Below, in pieces: positions 1-7,405 of a DNA stretch of 25,102 bases (positions within the stretch are counted from its first letter, which is position 1; every line of letters begins with the position of its first letter). The notes under the pieces were generated by a model. That model made no database searches and was not told the DNA's origin. It saw nothing but the letters and a program-made list of their open reading frames with translations. This stretch comes from a virus, in IMG/VR virus record IMGVR_UViG_3300029797_000018, positions 1-25,102 of that record; one strand, given 5' to 3'. Made by a program: the position numbers and the translations under genes.

Positions 1-107
1 AGTTTTTTAATAGTGTTGGCTTTTTGAAATTCGCAGAAGAAAAATTATCTGAAAATAAACCTTCAAAACCAAAAGTAACAAAGAAAAGAAGGGTAAAGAA
101 TCTTTAA
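1..107 (+). CDS. C-terminal end of an unidentified protein (partial)
   Basis: An open frame enters from the left edge and stops with TAA at 105-107. About 34 codons are visible; they end in a lysine/arginine-rich tail (KVTKKRRVKNL). The basic tail could bind nucleic acid or be disordered, but no family can be recognised from so little. The next gene begins 20 bases later with its own ribosome site. Confidence 0.55.
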   Translation, partial: FFNSVGFLKFAEEKLSENKPSKPKVTKKRRVKNL

Positions 108-127
108 TTTTACGAAAGGTCTTAAAA

Positions 128-514
128 ATGGATAATAGATTGTTTATAGTGAATGGTAAAGGAAAAGATACTTTACTTGAAACTATAAAATTAGCTGTTA
201 AAACTGCTGGTTATCGTCAAATTGATGGATTTAGAATTGATGAAAAAAAAGGTTTTGTGTTGTTATGGCATTGTAATAATGGTATAACGATAGATGAAAA
301 AACACCGGAAGGTGTTTTTTCATATGTAGAATCATATCTTGAATCAGATGCGGCGGATTATGTTGAGAAAAAACAGTGGGAACAAGCTTATGATAGTTAT
401 GATGTTACAGATCAAGAAGGTTGGGTTGTATATTGTGAGGACTGGGGTCATATAGGTATTGATCCTTATGCTATTGTTGCTATTAAAAAAGCTTATTTGT
501 GGTATGGAAAATAA
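128..514 (+). CDS. hypothetical phage protein, 128 aa
   Basis: I do not recognise this gene. It starts at ATG 128 behind an AAAGG ribosome site and encodes a soluble protein with no signal peptide or membrane segment. The C-terminal half is rich in Trp, Tyr and acidic residues (GWVVYCEDWGHIGID) and the overall charge is acidic. Codon use is AT-rich like the neighbours. It lies 17 bases before the next gene, so the two are probably co-transcribed. Confidence 0.75.
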   Translation: MDNRLFIVNGKGKDTLLETIKLAVKTAGYRQIDGFRIDEKKGFVLLWHCNNGITIDEKTPEGVFSYVESYLESDAADYVEKKQWEQAYDSYDVTDQEGWVVYCEDWGHIGIDPYAIVAIKKAYLWYGK

Positions 515-531
515 TTTGAAAAGGAAATATT

Positions 532-1026
532 ATGATTTTTGATTATTGTCCTGAGTATATAAATGAAGGGTTTGTAAAAGGATTTGTAAAAAACAAACCG
601 TATTTTATAACTATTTTGAATAAAGATGGTAATATTCAAACAATTAAAGTTTTTGTTGAAAATGTTTATAGTGAAAGTCCTCCAGGCCCTATTATAAATA
701 TGCAAGATAAAAGAAGGTGGTATGTAAAATTATTTTTACCACATAAACATAAAAACAGATTTCATAAATTTATTACTTTTGGCAAACATAAATATTTTTT
801 ATTTGAAAAATATATTGAAATTGAGTTTGTTAGAGAAACAATGATTACATCACAAATTTCATTTTTGAATATTATGTCTGATCCAAACGTTGATTTGAAA
901 TTAAATATACAAAAAGCTCATTCTTTTTTTGCTGATAAATATCCTGATATTTATTTTACAAAAATGTTAAACTATAAAGGCTTAAGACGATCCCACCAAC
1001 CAATTTCCTGTCTTGAACTTATATAA
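532..1026 (+). CDS. hypothetical phage protein, 164 aa
   Basis: I do not recognise this gene. ATG 532 follows AAAGGA at good spacing. The product is basic and rich in aromatic residues, with runs such as KLFLPHKHKNRFHKF near residues 65-80. No catalytic motif or membrane segment is evident. It is followed by a non-coding gap holding an inverted repeat and a promoter-like site, so it is probably the last gene of its small transcription unit. Confidence 0.7.
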   Translation: MIFDYCPEYINEGFVKGFVKNKPYFITILNKDGNIQTIKVFVENVYSESPPGPIINMQDKRRWYVKLFLPHKHKNRFHKFITFGKHKYFLFEKYIEIEFVRETMITSQISFLNIMSDPNVDLKLNIQKAHSFFADKYPDIYFTKMLNYKGLRRSHQPISCLELI

Positions 1027-1046
1027 ACAAAAAATCTTTTCTATTA

Positions 1047-1110
1047 AATTCATCCTTATTTTTATAATTCATTTTGTAAAATTGAGATAAATAAAAAATA
1101 AGGATGAATT
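1047..1110 (+). promoter_or_regulatory. 17-bp inverted repeat flanking a TTTTGTAAAAT promoter-like site
   Basis: AATTCATCCTTATTTTT (1047-1063) is the exact reverse complement of 1094-1110. Between the arms lies TTTTGTAAAAT, with a -10-like TAAAAT near 1077-1082; the same TGTAAAAT string recurs before other genes at about 2855 and 4710. The right arm contains the AAGGA ribosome site of the next gene, so pairing of the arms in an mRNA could hide it. If transcription starts inside the loop, only the right arm would be in the mRNA. Confidence 0.5.
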
Positions 1111-1111
1111 G

Positions 1112-1582
1112 ATGTGCCATAACAAAATATATATGACTTGGAATAAATTCAATAAAGATATAGATGCATTTATTCAATATTTAAAAGAAAATGATTATCT
1201 TAAAGATTCCGTAATTTTAGCAATTAAACGTGGTGGATTTCCTATTTCGACAGCATTATCAAATAAATTAGATATTTCTGTGTCTACTGTATCATTTCAA
1301 ACAAGAGATGGAAATGATTTAGAACCTATATTCCTTGAATCAGATTTAATAAAGCAATATTCAAAAATCATTATACCGGATGATATTTATGATACTGGTT
1401 TAACAGTAGAAACTATTATAACTAAACTTATTGAAGATTATGATATTGAAATTGGTAATATTATTGGGTTATTTCATTATACCAGTAATGCTATTTTAAA
1501 TACTAAAATGAAAAATTATAAGAGTCTTGGTTTCAATTATGGTAGTTGGGTTGTATTTCCTTGGGAAAAAAGGGTATATTAA
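1112..1582 (+). CDS. purine-type phosphoribosyltransferase (type I PRTase)
   Basis: This is probably a purine-salvage enzyme transferring phosphoribosyl from PRPP to a base. The key evidence is the PRPP-binding loop IIPDDIYDTGLT (roughly residues 88-99), the type I PRTase signature of hydrophobics, two acidic residues and a DTGxT turn. The C-terminal YGSWVVFPWE resembles the end of xanthine/hypoxanthine PRTases. The early AIKRGGFPIS fits the PPi-binding loop region. The length of 156 residues is typical. ATG 1112 is preferred over in-frame TTG 1109 because AAGGA at 1100-1104 sits 7 bases upstream. The base specificity cannot be read. The next frame opens directly after its stop codon. Confidence 0.82.
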   Translation: MCHNKIYMTWNKFNKDIDAFIQYLKENDYLKDSVILAIKRGGFPISTALSNKLDISVSTVSFQTRDGNDLEPIFLESDLIKQYSKIIIPDDIYDTGLTVETIITKLIEDYDIEIGNIIGLFHYTSNAILNTKMKNYKSLGFNYGSWVVFPWEKRVY

Positions 1583-1933
1583 TTGCTAGAAAAAGAAATG
1601 CATGCTGAATTTGATGAAAAACAATATAAAGGCGTAATATCAATAGATTATTTGTTGCAAAAACCTTTTGATAAACATGTAGGCGAATTTGAAATACCAT
1701 TTGATTTGAAAAGTTTGTTTGATATTAGCGAAATTAATGCTATTATAACTTGGTATTTACATTGGAAAATAATATCAAACCCAAAAATACAAACCACATG
1801 CACAATTTATGATATATTTGGATATGATGATGGAACAAAAGTAATAATTGCTATAAATTTGTATAAATATTTGAGAAATAAAGATTATGATCCTGATATA
1901 GTAGAAGAATTCATAAAATTAAATAAATATTGA
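1583..1933 (+). CDS. hypothetical phage protein, up to 116 aa
   Basis: I do not recognise this gene. The frame opens with TTG 1583 directly after the PRTase stop codon, with GGG of a weak ribosome site about 8 bases before it. ATG 1598 is the alternative start but has no clear site of its own. The product is acidic and soluble, with a central aromatic helix (INAIITWYLHWKI). Tight packing against both neighbours points to translational coupling in one operon. Confidence 0.65.
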   Translation: MLEKEMHAEFDEKQYKGVISIDYLLQKPFDKHVGEFEIPFDLKSLFDISEINAIITWYLHWKIISNPKIQTTCTIYDIFGYDDGTKVIIAINLYKYLRNKDYDPDIVEEFIKLNKY

Positions 1934-1956
1934 GAAAGAAGGAAAAAATAAATAGG

Positions 1957-2325
1957 ATGTTTGAAAATAATATGAAAACTAACACAAAAAAGCATACAGT
2001 AACACAACCACAAGAAGAATTTTTAAGGCAAGTGTTATTTATGAAAGATGATGATAAATTATTAGCAGTGTTTCCATTTTATCATAACATAAGCGATAAA
2101 GAATATGAAATGGTAGTTAATAATTTTTTTAGTGAAGAAGAATTAATATCGCCGCCAAAAAATGAATTTTGTTTAATGCATGAAGCTGAATTTGGATGGG
2201 GTTGGATACATAAAGGAATGATTGAGTATTTGGAATTAGCTTATGAAGATGAATATAGTGAATTTAAAGACGCACTCATATCCAGTAAAGTAATAAAAGA
2301 AAGTTTTATTTTGAATGAGGAATAG
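1957..2325 (+). CDS. hypothetical phage protein, about 122 aa
   Basis: I do not recognise this gene. The open frame extends to TTG 1930, which overlaps the previous stop. ATG 1957 is the more likely start, with AAGGA at 1939-1943 a little further upstream than usual; ATG 1972 is also possible. The product is acidic, with a Trp-rich stretch EFGWGWIHKGM around the last third. No motif or membrane segment is seen. It ends two bases before the next ATG, consistent with coupling. Confidence 0.65.
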   Translation: MFENNMKTNTKKHTVTQPQEEFLRQVLFMKDDDKLLAVFPFYHNISDKEYEMVVNNFFSEEELISPPKNEFCLMHEAEFGWGWIHKGMIEYLELAYEDEYSEFKDALISSKVIKESFILNEE

Positions 2326-2327
2326 AG

Positions 2328-2843
2328 ATGGCTGTATTAGGTTCACCAAATTATAGGGTTGGATTAATTATTTCAAGATCTCAACCATTTAATAATATTC
2401 ATTTAAAACTAATAACAGATGCGTTAATGTATTGTGATGAAGTTATTTTTTCAATAAGAAATTATGATACCTCATATTTTGATTATGATATTGCGCAACA
2501 ATTATATAGAAAACTTTTTAAACTTGTAGATAGAGTTGCTTTTTTTGGTACATTATATGATCCTCTTTTGGGAACTCCAAAACATTATATTATGAAAACA
2601 TTAGAAAAATTGGAAGAGGGCAGATATCATATGCCTACTCATTTCTTATCAAATTCTGATTTATGGGTTGATGCTGCTATGGAATGTCAATTAGAGGCTA
2701 TTAAAGTATCTACGTTAGCAAATCATGATTCAGATGAAATTTATAATAGTGTTATAGATGGTTCGGAATTATGGAAAGAAAAAGTTCCATATGCTCTTAT
2801 AGAGGATATTGAAACATATATTGCGACAAAAAATCGCAACTAA
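2328..2843 (+). CDS. nicotinamide-nucleotide adenylyltransferase-like protein (NadM-type fold), possibly degenerate
   Basis: The N-terminus YRVGLIISRSQPFNNIHLKLI (residues 9-28 core) follows the plan of NadM/NMNAT enzymes, in which GRFQPFHxGH begins the nucleotidyltransferase alpha/beta fold. It continues with ALMYCDEVIFSI, matching the second strand and helix. Near the C-terminus, GSELWKEKVPYALIEDI resembles the usual tail after the ISxTxIR motif. NMNATs make NAD from NMN and ATP, and several large phages carry them. Two features are odd: the HxGH motif reads N22-N23-I24-H25, losing the first His and the Gly, and no clear ISGTxIR is visible. It may therefore bind a nucleotide without the usual chemistry, or use a different substrate. 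A terminator hairpin overlaps its stop codon. Confidence 0.6.
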   Translation: MAVLGSPNYRVGLIISRSQPFNNIHLKLITDALMYCDEVIFSIRNYDTSYFDYDIAQQLYRKLFKLVDRVAFFGTLYDPLLGTPKHYIMKTLEKLEEGRYHMPTHFLSNSDLWVDAAMECQLEAIKVSTLANHDSDEIYNSVIDGSELWKEKVPYALIEDIETYIATKNRN

Positions 2844-2853
2844 TATTTTTTTT
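2821..2853 (+). terminator. rho-independent terminator overlapping the stop codon
   Basis: TTGCGA (2821-2826) pairs with TCGCAA (2834-2839) around a CAAAAAA loop, followed within a few bases by a run of eight T. The hairpin lies at the 3' end of the NadM-like gene and would end the first operon. It is immediately followed by a promoter-like site. Confidence 0.6.
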
Positions 2854-2860
2854 GTAAAAT
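2850..2860 (+). promoter_or_regulatory. promoter-like TTTGTAAAAT
   Basis: A -10-like TAAAAT at 2855-2860, preceded by TTTG, lies about 35 bases before the next gene. The same string appears before other transcription units in this window, which is the main support. No good -35 is visible because upstream is the T-run of the terminator. Confidence 0.4.
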
Positions 2861-2896
2861 AAATATATTGAAATTAAGATATTTAAAGGAAATATG

Positions 2897-3793
2897 ATGG
2901 ATCTAACATATACTAATAGAGCTGGTATATCACTACAAAATGTTTTAGATATTTTGGATAAAAAGAATGAATCAGTGCCAAAAAAAGATATTCAAACGGA
3001 TTTGGATACAACAAAAAGTATTGATACTCTTTTAAAAAAATTAGAAGATGCTTCTTTGATTGAAAAACAAAAATCTGGTAATAAATTATTATATAGTCTT
3101 TTAAAAAAAGATGTTTCAAAAAAAGAAACATCTACAAAAAGAACATTACATAAATCAAAACCAACACGTACAAAGTCTCCGGCTGAAGTTGATAAAATTA
3201 ATAAACAGACAGAGAATATTAATAAAGAATATCAGATTACATCTTTAGTTGAAATAGATGAAGAAAAACCAAGATCTGAAAAAAAATCAAAATCCATAGA
3301 AGTGAATCAGAATGATTTGGATCTCCTTAAAAAAGAAATGGAATCTAAATTGGGGAAAGAAGTTACTGCTGTTCTTCATAAAAGAAATGAGAAAGCAATA
3401 AAAGAAAGAAAACAAACAGCTCAGAAAATTTATGAACAACAACAAGAAAAAATAAAAAAAGATTCAGAGGAATACGAGAAAGATAATCCTTATAGATTTG
3501 TGTTGAATTTTTTTGTTTCAACCTTGAATGGTGAAAAAGCAACACCTTATTTTAGAAGAAGAGATGAATATGTTGTCAAATCTATTTTCAACAAATTCAA
3601 TTCATTATGTGAACCTATGGATGATTATAATGTATCACCACAAAATTTACCTTTTTATAGAGTTATTACTCTAAATATGAAAGAAAATGTTGTGAAGATG
3701 TATCATATTGATATTAATAGAATTGTTAGGGGCGTATATACTTTATTTAAATTAAATGCATTTGATGATAAGTTTATCAAATTTAATGATTAA
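2897..3793 (+). CDS. winged-helix and coiled-coil protein of unknown role
   Basis: I cannot assign a family. The first 70 residues read like a winged helix-turn-helix (SLQNVLDILDKK, then DTLLKKLEDASLI, ending KSGNKLLYSLL), a fold used to bind DNA or proteins. A lysine/glutamate-rich low-complexity linker follows, then a coiled coil of about 60 residues (LLKKEMESKLGKE to QQEKIKKDSEE), then an ordered C-terminal domain of about 100 residues starting at NPYRFVLNFF. ATG 2897 is chosen over ATG 2894 because AAGGA then sits 6 bases upstream. A transcription or structural role is possible but is inference from the fold pattern only. Confidence 0.72.
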   Translation: MDLTYTNRAGISLQNVLDILDKKNESVPKKDIQTDLDTTKSIDTLLKKLEDASLIEKQKSGNKLLYSLLKKDVSKKETSTKRTLHKSKPTRTKSPAEVDKINKQTENINKEYQITSLVEIDEEKPRSEKKSKSIEVNQNDLDLLKKEMESKLGKEVTAVLHKRNEKAIKERKQTAQKIYEQQQEKIKKDSEEYEKDNPYRFVLNFFVSTLNGEKATPYFRRRDEYVVKSIFNKFNSLCEPMDDYNVSPQNLPFYRVITLNMKENVVKMYHIDINRIVRGVYTLFKLNAFDDKFIKFND

Positions 3794-3828
3794 GATAAAT
3801 AACGTAAACTAATAAATGGAGTGAAGTT

Positions 3829-4269
3829 ATGTGGAAATCTGCACATCATGAAGATATAGAATGGTGTATAGTTGGTCCAGTTAGCATTCTTTATCATACA
3901 ACGATTTCTATGAATGTAGCTGTACAATATGATCAACGTACTGTTTTTGGATCTCACGGAGCTTATGCTGTATGGACTGGTACTGATCCAAGAAGTTTTA
4001 ATGTAAGTGCAAGTATGGTTGCTGCAAATTCATCGGAAATAGAATTTAATGTTGATCAAGTGATTGCCGCTTATCAATGGACACAAGAAAGTCCTCCTAC
4101 TTGTCAAGGATTGACTGCTCCAACAGGGACTTCTGCTATTTTTGGAGCAGATGTACGACCAGAATCTGTAGATTCTTCTATTCAGGAAGCAGTTCATTTA
4201 GATAAAAATGGTAAAGGGCCAATACAAATAGATTTGTCTTTATCAGTAAAAGAATGTAAAGAAATTTAA
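3829..4269 (+). CDS. possible tail/baseplate structural protein, 146 aa
   Basis: ATG 3829 follows GGAGTG. The composition differs from its neighbours: fewer lysines and many Ser, Ala, Val and Thr, with alternating beta-strand patterns typical of virion proteins. The stretch WTGTDPRSFNVSASMVAANS, followed by VIAAYQWTQESPP, resembles the pattern of small tail or baseplate components: a strand pair, then a helix and an aromatic/proline turn. I cannot name the family with confidence. It sits between unrelated small genes, so context adds little. A non-structural role is not excluded. Confidence 0.55.
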   Translation: MWKSAHHEDIEWCIVGPVSILYHTTISMNVAVQYDQRTVFGSHGAYAVWTGTDPRSFNVSASMVAANSSEIEFNVDQVIAAYQWTQESPPTCQGLTAPTGTSAIFGADVRPESVDSSIQEAVHLDKNGKGPIQIDLSLSVKECKEI

Positions 4270-4281
4270 AAAGGATTAAAT

Positions 4282-4677
4282 ATGGGTTTATATAGTAGTT
4301 TTGACACATCACAATATTATGATACTCCTCCTAAGAAAAAAGAACAAAAAAAGGTAACAGAACATAAAAATCCTAATAATAATGTTAATAATTATGTATT
4401 GACTCCACAAAAAAGAAAATCTTTATATGAAGAAGCTAAATATATTAGAGAAAATGCATCTGATAAATCTAAAGTAGATTTTAGAGAAATATATAGAATA
4501 GGTCAAATGGTAATGATTCAAAAACCAAATGGAGAAATAAGAACCAGAAAAGGCAGAATTATTGAAATTGTTGCAAATGATTTAATGTATGTTGGTATGG
4601 AAGATACTTATAAAGATGTTAATGGTAATTGGCTTGTTGATTTTGTTACTGGTGATAGTATAATTACTAAACTTTAA
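4282..4677 (+). CDS. hypothetical phage protein, 131 aa
   Basis: I do not recognise this gene. ATG 4282 follows AAAGGA by 8 bases and begins 12 bases after the previous stop. The N-terminal 45 residues are Lys/Asn-rich and probably disordered. The C-terminal part, from about residue 70, alternates charged and hydrophobic residues (MVMIQKPNGEIRTRKGRII), like a small beta barrel. It is the last gene before the regulated gp32-like operon. Confidence 0.7.
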   Translation: MGLYSSFDTSQYYDTPPKKKEQKKVTEHKNPNNNVNNYVLTPQKRKSLYEEAKYIRENASDKSKVDFREIYRIGQMVMIQKPNGEIRTRKGRIIEIVANDLMYVGMEDTYKDVNGNWLVDFVTGDSIITKL

Positions 4678-4701
4678 TTTAAATTTTCAAAAAAAAGATG
4701 T

Positions 4702-4902
4702 TTTTTTTGTAAAATAATCTGAAAATTGGAATAAATAAATATGTGAAAAATGATTCACATTTAGTCTAAAAGACTTTAAAAAATTTAATAAAAAAGTATG
4801 AAAATCTATAAAAAAATGTAGAATGCCATACGAGACCCAAGGTCTTTAAACAATAAAATAACTTAACCCAGTCTATCGGACTTTAAACAAGGAGACTTAA
4901 AA
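4702..4902 (+). promoter_or_regulatory. structured leader of the gp32-like gene: promoter, four hairpins, ribosome site
   Basis: A promoter-like TTGTAAAAT (TAAAAT 4710-4715) begins a 190-base untranslated leader. It holds ATGTGAA/TTCACAT (4741-4747/4754-4760), AGTCT/AGACT (4763-4767/4771-4775), AGACC/GGTCT (4833-4837/4841-4845) and AGTC/GACT (4870-4873/4879-4882). Each of the last three is followed by TTTAAA. AGTCT at 4870-4874 could instead pair with AGACT at 4893-4897, which overlaps the AAGGAGA ribosome site. T4 gp32 represses its own mRNA by binding a structured leader; a similar role here is inference. Confidence 0.6.
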
Positions 4903-5898
4903 ATGGCTATTAATCTTAGAAAAACTGTAAACAAAGACAAACTCAAAGCAAAATTCGAAGCAGAATCCCAAAGTGGAAATCAGGGTCCAAGTGATTTTCT
5001 TCCATATTTTAAACTAAAAAATAAAGATTCTCTTACTATCAGATTTCTTTCTGATGCTAATCCAAATAACCAAGATTTTTTCACATATATTGAAGAAGTT
5101 TTCAATTTTTCTGGAAAAAATATGAAGTTCTCGGGCCTTGCAAAAGATTGTCCGTCTTCAAAGATTGCTTATGATTTTTTTGCAGAAGCAAAAGCTCTCG
5201 GAGAGGAAACACCGGAAGGAAAAGAAGTTCGTGATAAAGCTTTGAAATTTTATAAAAAGAGAAAATATTTGGCAAATGCGTATATTGTTGATGCGCCAGA
5301 TTATTTTTGGGTGGAAGCTGGACTTGATCCGGAAAAAATTGAAGACCGGGTAAAAGTAGTTTCTCTTCCCAAAAAGGTTTATGAAACTATCAAAGATACT
5401 GTCATGGATGAAGATTTTGATGAAGTTGAATTTTATAATTTTGGTGACGATGTTGTAAATTTCAAACTTACTGTTAAGAAGAATGCTGGTGGATATAATG
5501 ATTATACTTCTTCTAAGTTTGAAATTAAACCAAAAGAATTGGATATTGAAGACGACGCTATTGATATTATTGCTGAAAGTTTGAAGGATCTTTCTACTTT
5601 ATTTAAATCACATTCATTGGATGAATTCAATGAAGCGATTGATATTGAACTTAATGGTGAAGATGAAGATGAAGGTGAAGAAGAAAAGGTAACAAAAACT
5701 TCTTCTACTGAAAATACATCTACTACCGATGAAGGTAAAATGGAAACATCTTCAAATGATAATGATGAATCAAATGAGTGTTCTTCTGAAGAGCAAGAGC
5801 TAACAAATGAGGATTCTTCTGGTGAAGAAGGTGTTAAAGATATCAAATCCTTGAGAAAAGGTATTTTGACTAAGCTTAAAATTGAAGAAGAAGCATAA
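4903..5898 (+). CDS. 32: single-stranded DNA-binding protein, T4 gp32-like
   Basis: The protein coats single-stranded DNA during phage replication, recombination and repair. The layout matches gp32. A short basic N-terminal arm (LRKTVNKDKLKAKF, residues 5-18) serves cooperativity. The core contains SLTIRFLSD (43-51), DCPSSKIAYDF (82-92) and the basic KFYKKRKYLANAYIVDAPDYF region (115-135). A long acidic Ser/Glu/Asp-rich tail starts near residue 250, the part that recruits partner proteins in T4. It has 331 residues against 301 in T4. The zinc ligands of T4 gp32 are not conserved: the expected CPxC reads CPSS at 83-86, and C83 is the only core cysteine. A strong AAGGAGA ribosome site lies 8 bases before ATG 4903. 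Codons are richer in C and G than in neighbours, fitting high expression. Confidence 0.88.
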   Translation: MAINLRKTVNKDKLKAKFEAESQSGNQGPSDFLPYFKLKNKDSLTIRFLSDANPNNQDFFTYIEEVFNFSGKNMKFSGLAKDCPSSKIAYDFFAEAKALGEETPEGKEVRDKALKFYKKRKYLANAYIVDAPDYFWVEAGLDPEKIEDRVKVVSLPKKVYETIKDTVMDEDFDEVEFYNFGDDVVNFKLTVKKNAGGYNDYTSSKFEIKPKELDIEDDAIDIIAESLKDLSTLFKSHSLDEFNEAIDIELNGEDEDEGEEEKVTKTSSTENTSTTDEGKMETSSNDNDESNECSSEEQELTNEDSSGEEGVKDIKSLRKGILTKLKIEEEA

Positions 5899-5930
5899 TT
5901 AAGCTTTAATTAAAAAAGGGAAGATATAAT

Positions 5931-6212
5931 ATGGCTACGTTGACACGTGAAGAAGATATAGAACGTCAAGAAAAAGGAATTCCTTTATTTAAAGAAAAAA
6001 AAATAAAGGATGGTTGGGTTTTAAATCTTGTAAAACAAAATGAAGCGATATTATCAACTTCCCTTTATGATCCTTCTGGAAGGGTTGTGGAAAATAAAGT
6101 TTTTTTAACACAGGAAGATTCTGATATACAGAAATTTAGAGAGTATATTTCTTTATTTGAAGACAACCCAGAAAAAAATTATAGAAAAATGTCCAAAATA
6201 AAAAATAGGTAA
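5931..6212 (+). CDS. hypothetical protein, 93 aa, downstream of the ssDNA-binding gene
   Basis: I do not recognise this gene. It begins 32 bases after the gp32-like stop with a GGGAAG ribosome site. The small charged product has an N-terminal acidic helix (REEDIERQEKG), a strand-rich middle and a basic C-terminus (YRKMSKIKNR). Its position suggests co-expression with the ssDNA-binding protein. In T4 the neighbours of gene 32 are replication and late-transcription factors (59, 33), but no similarity to them is visible. Confidence 0.7.
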   Translation: MATLTREEDIERQEKGIPLFKEKKIKDGWVLNLVKQNEAILSTSLYDPSGRVVENKVFLTQEDSDIQKFREYISLFEDNPEKNYRKMSKIKNR

Positions 6213-6215
6213 TAT

Positions 6216-6596
6216 ATGGTTGAAAACATAAAATCAAAATCAACTTCTACTACAGAAAAAGTTGATTTAAAAACTGTTTATACATTTGTTTTTGGAAGAA
6301 ATATCTATACTGTAAGAATGAGTGACATTAAAAAAATAACTCTTCTTGGTCATAATTTTATAGATAAAAAAGATGACAAAGAAGAAGTTACTAAAACGTT
6401 ATATATTTTTTCAGTTGTAGGTAATCAAATAACTGGTATAAATGATCAAGATTCAGATGGAAATGCACGTCCCATGTATGAAACAATAATGGAAGTAAAA
6501 TCAGAAGAAGATGATTATTCTTCTCTTTACAAAATTTATGAAGATCTTGTTATTAAATGGGACAGATATTTGCAATTGGTACAACAATCACGTTAA
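6216..6596 (+). CDS. hypothetical protein, 126 aa, third gene of the gp32-like operon
   Basis: I do not recognise this gene. ATG 6216 starts 3 bases after the previous stop, with TAGG as a weak ribosome site, so translation is probably coupled. The N-terminal 15 residues are Ser/Thr-rich. A strand pattern follows (VYTFVFGRNIYTVRM), then an acidic helix near the end (DYSSLYKIYEDLVIKWDRYLQ). Its 3' end overlaps the convergent leftward gene by 9 bases. Confidence 0.7.
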   Translation: MVENIKSKSTSTTEKVDLKTVYTFVFGRNIYTVRMSDIKKITLLGHNFIDKKDDKEEVTKTLYIFSVVGNQITGINDQDSDGNARPMYETIMEVKSEEDDYSSLYKIYEDLVIKWDRYLQLVQQSR

Positions 6597-7253
6597 TGAT
6601 AAAAGAAATTTATTAATTTTTGATTTGGGTAGTGTATAGTGTTCTACATTATTAATATTTTCTTCTGTAAAAATATTAAAACACAAAATAGAATTATTTG
6701 TAGTAATATGTGTGAATACTAATGGATATGTTTGCATGTCTGCACTACTCCTTGAATTTGGTAAAGAAAATGATATTTGTTCTTTAAAACATTTTTTTGA
6801 TATGTCTTTACCTTCTAATTCTTTTGTTGTTACTATCACTTCATTACAATCTTCTGTTTCAAATTCATAATCATCTAATTTTCCACTCAATACTTTTTTC
6901 ATAGTTTTAAAATTAAAATCTTCTATTGGGATGTTGTATGCTCTTAAAATAGATTCAACTAAATGTTTGTTTTTTATTGTGTAATTAAGAGTTACATTAT
7001 AATCAATGTAATTATTGGTGGATATAAAGTTAGGAATAATATTATTAGATTCTTCAACATTGTTATAAAATGATTTTAAATCAATTTTGTATTGATGAGT
7101 ATTATAATATTTAGGCAATTCTTTAAATAGTTTTGTAAAATGTTTTATATATGTTGATTTTAATATTTTTGATACTTTTTTATTGCCAATTAAATAAGCA
7201 AGAATCTGAGCCTGAATTAATTTGTTGTCTAATTTTTTAATTTTGTTAATCAT
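6588..7253 (-). CDS. lone leftward hypothetical protein, 221 aa
   Basis: This is the only gene on the minus strand in the first 18 kb. It is read from ATG 7253 with AAGGA about 11 bases upstream. It is unrecognised: a Lys/Asn-rich soluble protein with a helical N-terminus (KLIQAQILAYLIGNKKVSKI) and a mixed alpha/beta remainder. Its orientation and its insertion between two rightward operons suggest an accessory gene gained separately, possibly with its own promoter in the 7254-7405 gap. No nuclease motif that would make it a homing endonuclease is visible. Confidence 0.65.
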   Translation of the reverse strand: MINKIKKLDNKLIQAQILAYLIGNKKVSKILKSTYIKHFTKLFKELPKYYNTHQYKIDLKSFYNNVEESNNIIPNFISTNNYIDYNVTLNYTIKNKHLVESILRAYNIPIEDFNFKTMKKVLSGKLDDYEFETEDCNEVIVTTKELEGKDISKKCFKEQISFSLPNSRSSADMQTYPLVFTHITTNNSILCFNIFTEENINNVEHYTLPKSKINKFLLSLT

Positions 7254-7405
7254 ATTTAGATAATATCCTTGAAAAAGAGTAATAAGAAATATTTATTAAC
7301 TTAATTTGAGATAACTATGTAAAATTAATAATTTTTTTTAAAAAAGATAAAAATAATATTTAAATTGTATAATTTAAAGGGAAATAAATAAAAGGAAACT
7401 ATGTT
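7254..7405 (+). promoter_or_regulatory. divergent intergenic region with TTGTATAAT promoter
   Basis: This AT-rich gap separates the leftward gene from the next rightward gene. TTGTATAAT gives a -10 at 7368-7373, followed by AAAGGA and the ATG at 7406. A second TGTAAAAT lies near 7319-7325. No -35 of quality is visible. Nothing else is recognised in this stretch. Confidence 0.5.

Noticed and set aside
5502-5846. Minus-strand serine-rich open frame
   Set aside because: It is the mirror of the acidic repeat-rich tail of the gp32-like gene.
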